A stretch of DNA of 18,873 nucleotides from JBAZCO01 sp041654915 (GTDB lineage Bacteria; Bacillota; Clostridia; Christensenellales; DTU072), in the NCBI GenBank assembly GCA_041654915.1, contig JBAZCO010000023.1, positions 1 to 18,873 of the forward strand, read 5' to 3'. Under the pieces are notes generated by a model. It ran no database searches and was not told the origin of the DNA. It worked only from the letters and a program-made list of their open reading frames with translations. Shown here piece by piece: positions 14,753-18,873 of this stretch (position 1 is the first letter of the stretch; each line of letters opens with the position of its first letter). Position numbers and translations under genes: made by a program.

Positions 14753-14835
14753 CATAATCAATGTTTTTTATTTTGCTTTTATTTTTTTGTATTTTACATC
14801 CCCACAAACAGGCATCTCAAATTATAACTGTACTC

Positions 14836-14866
14836 AAAAAAGCCGCACTTTTTAAGAACGGCTTTT
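14836..14866 (-). terminator. Rho-independent terminator of the ABC exporter operon
   Basis: AAAAGCCG (14838-14845) pairs with CGGCTTTT (14859-14866), with an inner CTT/AAG stem around a TTT loop. On the minus strand a T6 run (14841-14836) follows the stem. It lies about 35 nt after the stop of the second ABC gene. The rest of the 14635-14899 gap holds the two promoters above and AT-rich sequence with no gene. Confidence 0.82.
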
Positions 14867-14899
14867 GGTTGGATTAATTAAAGTATCCATATAATTTTT

Positions 14900-16849
14900 T
14901 TAAGTATTTGTAAACCCTAACGATGTTTCTAACTCGTCCCTATTGTCGTCGGTAACGCCTGCAAATTGGCTTTGGTACAATTCAAAGTAGAAACCTTGTT
15001 TCTCCATTAACTCCTCGTGACTGCCTTGTTCTACAACATCGCCGTGGTTCATAACCAGAATGACAGCGGCGCTCTTGATTGTAGAAAGTCTGTGTGCGAT
15101 AACAAAGCTTGTCTTATCTTGCATCATCGCAAGCATTGCCGACTGAATATATTTTTCTGTCCTCGTGTCAACAGAGCTGGTTGCCTCATCCAAAATAATA
15201 ATCTTGGGATTTTTTAATATCGCTCTTGCTATGGTTAACAGTTGCTTTTGCCCTTGGCTTATGTTGCTTGCGTCCTCATTTAGCATGGTGTCGTAGCCGT
15301 GTTCCATAGTTTCAATAAAGTTGTGAGCGTATGCCTCTTTTGCGGCGGCAATTATCTCCTCACGGCTTGCCCCCGCATTGCCATAGGCAATATTGTCGGC
15401 AACCGTGCCGTTAAACAGCCAAGTATCTTGTAGCACCATACCATATAAACTGCGCAAGGCATCCCGTGTGTAGTCTTTCATATCCACACCGTCAATATAA
15501 ATTGTACCTGCATCCAACTCATAAAAACGCATAAGGAGATTGACAAGCGTGGTCTTTCCTGCACCCGTAGGTCCTACTATTGCTATTGACTCTCCTGCAT
15601 TTACATGCAAACTTAAATCTTTAATAAGCGGTTTATCCTTGCTATATGAGAATGCAAGATTTTGCATATGCACTTCGCCCATTATCTGGGATACTTCGGT
15701 AATCATTTTTTTGTCGTCCGACATTTCCTCAAGGTCGAATATCTGGAACACACGCTCTGCCGCCGCCATTGCCGTCTGAATCGTGTTGGCGATATTACTA
15801 ATCTGCTCAATGGGTTGAGCAAATTGGCGGGTGTATTGCAATAGCGCTTGTATATCACCTATGGTGATTGTACCAGACCCCGCACGGAAACCGCCGCCCA
15901 CGCATATGCCCACATAACAAAGATTATTGATAAACTTTATAGAAGGGAGTATTATACCCGCTAAAAATTGTGACTTGCGTGTCGCTTTTTTAAGCTCTAA
16001 GTTAATTTCCTCATAGGTGTATATACTCTTTTCCTCATAACTATATAGTTTGATAATGCGGTGACCGTTATACATCTCCTCTATGTGTCCGTTAAGTTCG
16101 CCAATCCTAGCTTGCTGTCTTGCAAACTCCACTTGCGATTTTTTAATGATAATCTTGCTTATAATAAACAGAAAAGGCAAGCTAACCAATGCCACTATGG
16201 ACAACAGCCAGTCTATTCTCACCATCATCACAAAGACACCTATTACCGTCATTACTCCGGTAATTATTTGGTTTATGCTCTCTTGCAAGGTGATAGAAAC
16301 CATTTCGATATCGTTGGTCACACGGGATAACACATCGCCTGTCGGGGTTTGGTCAAAATAGGATAGCGGCACTTTGTCAAGCTTGTCCTTGACATCCTTT
16401 CTCATACGGCGCACTACCTTTTGACTTGTAGTAGCGGCTATCAGCCCGCTAGTGAATTGGAACAGGGCATTTAGCACATACAGCGCCGCACTCGTCCATA
16501 ATATCGGCGCTATATAAGTATATAATCTGCCGTTGCCGCCGTCTGCGACGGGTCTTATATTGACAAAGAATTGCAAGCTTTCAACTAGGGCATTGGTAAC
16601 CTTTTTCATTATATCGGGTACCCAAATGGCAAACCACGCACCAATTGCCGCAATAAGCATCATCAATATTAAGGGGAAAAGTTGCGGGCGCAAGTACTTT
16701 AATAATCTCTTGAGCGTTGCGGCAAAGTTTTCCGCTTTGTCCACATTTTCATTTATTTCCGGACCGCCTACACCAAGCGCACTGCCCAGGTTAAAACCAC
16801 CTTTATCCTGTGAGGGGGTCTTTACGGCTTTATCATCATATTCGTTCAT
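14900..16849 (-). CDS. ABC exporter half-transporter, canonical ATPase subunit
   Basis: A 649-residue fused membrane-plus-ATPase subunit of a heterodimeric multidrug-type exporter (LmrCD/TM287-288-like). Residues 1-45 are a Gly-rich cytosolic tail, about 55-325 hold the six-helix membrane domain, and the nucleotide-binding domain follows. Walker A is GPTGAGKT (426-433), the Q-loop VLQD (472-475), the signature ISQGQ (530-534), and Walker B IIILDE (550-555) with catalytic Glu555; the switch His586 is present. The signature departs from LSGGQ at its third position, as in the subunit that completes the degenerate site in known heterodimers. The start overlaps the upstream gene's stop (ATGA), with GAGGAGGAG as ribosome site. 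The substrate is unknown; drugs, lipids or peptides are all possible. Confidence 0.93.
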   Translation of the reverse strand: MNEYDDKAVKTPSQDKGGFNLGSALGVGGPEINENVDKAENFAATLKRLLKYLRPQLFPLILMMLIAAIGAWFAIWVPDIMKKVTNALVESLQFFVNIRPVADGGNGRLYTYIAPILWTSAALYVLNALFQFTSGLIAATTSQKVVRRMRKDVKDKLDKVPLSYFDQTPTGDVLSRVTNDIEMVSITLQESINQIITGVMTVIGVFVMMVRIDWLLSIVALVSLPFLFIISKIIIKKSQVEFARQQARIGELNGHIEEMYNGHRIIKLYSYEEKSIYTYEEINLELKKATRKSQFLAGIILPSIKFINNLCYVGICVGGGFRAGSGTITIGDIQALLQYTRQFAQPIEQISNIANTIQTAMAAAERVFQIFDLEEMSDDKKMITEVSQIMGEVHMQNLAFSYSKDKPLIKDLSLHVNAGESIAIVGPTGAGKTTLVNLLMRFYELDAGTIYIDGVDMKDYTRDALRSLYGMVLQDTWLFNGTVADNIAYGNAGASREEIIAAAKEAYAHNFIETMEHGYDTMLNEDASNISQGQKQLLTIARAILKNPKIIILDEATSSVDTRTEKYIQSAMLAMMQDKTSFVIAHRLSTIKSAAVILVMNHGDVVEQGSHEELMEKQGFYFELYQSQFAGVTDDNRDELETSLGFTNT

Positions 16850-18873
16850 ATGCCAAGCTCCTCCTCACTCATTTGGGATAAAGCGATATCCCTATATAGG
16901 TCGCAGTTTCTCACAAGATACTCGTGTGTTCCCTGTACAACAATCTTGCCTTCGTTTAAGACTATGATGTTGTCTGCATCCATAATTGTACCTATTCTCT
17001 GTGCAACAATAATTGTTGCGCTCTCGCTGGTAATACTCTTTAGGGCGGCTCTAAGTCGCTTATCCGTTCTAAAGTCAAGGGCGGAAAAACTGTCATCAAA
17101 AATAAGCACTTCGGGGCGGCGAATAATTGCCCGTGCAATAGATAATCTTTGCTTTTGTCCACCGCTAAAGTTGCCGCCGCCTTGCTCCACTCTGCTGTCT
17201 AAGCCGCCTTCTTTTTCTCTAACAAAGTTGGCGCTTTGCGCAATTTCTAAAGCTGCCCAAAGTTCCTCATCTGTCGCATCCTCTTTGCCATAGCAGAGGT
17301 TTGACCTGATTGTACCCGAAAATAGCATGGAGCGTTGCGGCACAAAGCCAATTTTTGCCCTAAGTTCTTCTTGCGGAATATCTTTAATTGGCACACCGTT
17401 TAGGTAAATATTGCCGCTATTTATATCATAAAAACGAGGAATCAAGTTGATAACCGTACTCTTGCCGCTACCTGTTCCGCCAACAATAGCGGTTACCTTG
17501 CCCTTTTCTGCATAGAAATTTATATCAGATAAAATATTATGATGTGCGTCCTCAGAATACTTAAAGTTAACATTTTCAAACCTCACAGTGCCGTTCTCTT
17601 TAAATGGGGGGGGCGGGTCGGGGGGGTCTAAAATAGTAAGGGGCGTATCCAGCACTTCGTTTATTCGGTTTGCCGATGCGGATGCTCTTGGGAACATAAC
17701 AAATACAGTCGCAAGCATAACCAGCGCAATCATAATTTGTGTGATATATTGTATTACCGCCATCATATCGCCCACATTGATATCCTCATCATAGGCGATT
17801 TGTTTACTTGCAGTCCAAACGATGCCCACCATAACGCAGTTCATAACCACAGCAATCAGCGGTGCAAGAATGGCTACATATTTTCCAACTTGAATGGATA
17901 TTTTGGTAACAGAGTCGTTTACCTCTTGGAATCTTTTGCGCTCCCTTGCTTGTTGGTTAAATGCACGCACAACTCTTATGCCGGTAAGCCCTTCACGCAT
18001 TATAAGGGTCAGTCTGTCCACTTTTGTTTGAATCAAGGTAAACAGCGGGAACACAACACGGGCGGCTACAACAGAGGCTACTATTAGTATGGGGAAAGCA
18101 TATAGTATGACAATGGTCATTGCCACACTTTTTTCCGCCGATAAAATAAAGCCGCCTATAACCGTTATTGGCGCAATTAGCGCAGTACGCAATAAAAGTA
18201 AAAACACCGATTGAATTTGGTTGATATCATTTGTAGAGCGTGTTATAAGGCTTGCGGTCGAAAACTTATCAAACTCATTCAAAGAGAATGTGGATACCTT
18301 ATTAAATACTTGACTTCTTATGATTGCCGAAAACTCTGCGGCAACTTTTGCGCTCAATAGCGCCGCCGCTATCGCCGCAGTACAGGCGACAATGGTTAGG
18401 AGGAGCATATAGCCGCCCCGCTCCAATATGTATCGCAAGTCTTTGGTCTGTATGGTTTCGCCGTCGGGGAGCATCATTTTTTTGTCGGTCTTTAGTTCCG
18501 ATACTTTTTCGTTAGCCCGTGCCGTTCCCGTTGGAGAAAGCTTGAGATAGTTGCCAAGTTTGATAAAAAACTTATCAAGCCCGGTCACCCTATCCTCATA
18601 GAACTTATTTATCACCCTTTCTGTCTTATTGGAATTTGCGCTAGATAGGTTTAGTATGCGCTCCAACATAATAAGGTCGTCCTCATACTTTTCTACAATC
18701 GCCCTTATTTTTGTTTCCATTTCGTAGCGCAAATCTGTGCCTTCGGCAAAGGCGCTTTTCCCGTTTAATACTTCCCGTATTATGGTTTTGGAGTTATAGT
18801 CGTTTGCGTTATCCTTGCCCTTTTGGTCGGTGATTCCCATCTTGTGGTTCACCCATTTTTCTCCCTTATACTT
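16846..18873 (-). CDS. ABC exporter half-transporter, degenerate ATPase subunit (5' end beyond window)
   Basis: Partner of the 649-residue subunit. The frame is open to the window edge; an in-frame GTG at 18852 gives 668 residues, but the true start is probably upstream, because the first membrane helix normally preceding GGYMLLLTIV (146-155) is missing and about 145 mostly polar, helical residues stand in its place. The ATPase domain has Walker A GGTGSGKS (458-465), signature FSGGQ (562-566) and Walker B VLIFDD (582-587), with Asp587 where catalysis needs Glu and Gln618 (VAQR) in place of the switch His. These two changes mark the degenerate site of heterodimeric exporters. Residues 409-417 (DPPDPPPPF) link the domains and are encoded by C7 and C8 runs. 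Residue numbers count from the GTG. The stop overlaps the next start (ATGA). Confidence 0.9.
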   Translation of the reverse strand, partial: KYKGEKWVNHKMGITDQKGKDNANDYNSKTIIREVLNGKSAFAEGTDLRYEMETKIRAIVEKYEDDLIMLERILNLSSANSNKTERVINKFYEDRVTGLDKFFIKLGNYLKLSPTGTARANEKVSELKTDKKMMLPDGETIQTKDLRYILERGGYMLLLTIVACTAAIAAALLSAKVAAEFSAIIRSQVFNKVSTFSLNEFDKFSTASLITRSTNDINQIQSVFLLLLRTALIAPITVIGGFILSAEKSVAMTIVILYAFPILIVASVVAARVVFPLFTLIQTKVDRLTLIMREGLTGIRVVRAFNQQARERKRFQEVNDSVTKISIQVGKYVAILAPLIAVVMNCVMVGIVWTASKQIAYDEDINVGDMMAVIQYITQIMIALVMLATVFVMFPRASASANRINEVLDTPLTILDPPDPPPPFKENGTVRFENVNFKYSEDAHHNILSDINFYAEKGKVTAIVGGTGSGKSTVINLIPRFYDINSGNIYLNGVPIKDIPQEELRAKIGFVPQRSMLFSGTIRSNLCYGKEDATDEELWAALEIAQSANFVREKEGGLDSRVEQGGGNFSGGQKQRLSIARAIIRRPEVLIFDDSFSALDFRTDKRLRAALKSITSESATIIVAQRIGTIMDADNIIVLNEGKIVVQGTHEYLVRNCDLYRDIALSQMSEEELGI

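Noticed and set aside
16533..17293. Plus-strand open frames of about 145 codons over the ABC genes
   Set aside because: They are antisense to well-conserved ABC transporter sequence, and their translations show no recognisable domain.
18852..18852. GTG at 18852 as the genuine start of the upstream ABC gene
   Set aside because: The frame stays open to the window edge and the family's first membrane helix would be missing; the AAGGGAG nearby better fits an out-of-frame ATG at 18856 that gives only a very short peptide.
1..18873. CRISPR array, mobile element, phage or tRNA/rRNA genes
   Set aside because: I found no regularly spaced repeats, transposase or integrase motifs, or tRNA/rRNA-like sequence on either strand.

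Overview
The window looks like chromosome of a moderately low-GC, endospore-forming Firmicute of the Clostridia type. Reasons: a spmA-spmB spore-maturation pair, strong AGGAGG-type ribosome binding sites, sigma-A promoters of the form TTGAAA/TTGATT-17-TATAAT, short intergenic gaps and many 1-8 nt gene overlaps. No tRNA, rRNA, insertion sequence, phage gene or CRISPR array is visible. No stretch over 300 nt lacks a gene.

Layout. (1) 1-168: the 3' end of gapA (GAPDH), then a rho-independent terminator, a short AT-rich tandem repeat and an opposing terminator. (2) 376-6114, minus strand: a five-gene sugar operon read from uxuA (mannonate dehydratase) through an SDR of the D-mannonate oxidoreductase type, a TIM-barrel sugar isomerase/epimerase, a Gfo/Idh/MocA dehydrogenase and a GH13 oligo-1,6-glucosidase. 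Several junctions overlap (TAATG, 8-nt overlap). The promoter has a perfect TATAAT placed so that transcription should start on the A of the uxuA ATG, implying a leaderless mRNA. (3) 6194-7215, plus: spmA-spmB, ending in a 9-bp tail-to-tail overlap with rsmI. (4) 7207-8744, minus: trmN6-like and rsmI methyltransferases, with a second apparently leaderless start. (5) 8860-9789, plus: class II fructose-bisphosphate aldolase with its own promoter and a terminator shared with uppP. (6) 9932-14634, minus: a divergent PRPP synthetase-like gene, a small beta-rich protein, an MBL-fold hydrolase, rho and uppP. (7) 14900-18873, minus: a heterodimeric ABC exporter with one canonical and one degenerate ATPase site. 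The first gene runs off the window edge.

Functionally most of this is housekeeping: glycolysis (gapA, fba), RNA modification (rsmI, trmN6), transcription termination (rho), undecaprenyl phosphate recycling (uppP) and spore maturation. The accessory part is the uronate/glucoside operon. Its pairing of a TIM-barrel isomerase with a Gfo/Idh/MocA dehydrogenase, beside uxuA and a glucosidase, suggests a sugar-acid or glycoside route beyond textbook glucuronate catabolism. I found no clear, wholly novel system. The points most worth checking are that operon, the leaderless starts, the altered PRPP-synthetase motifs and the C-tract inside the ABC gene.
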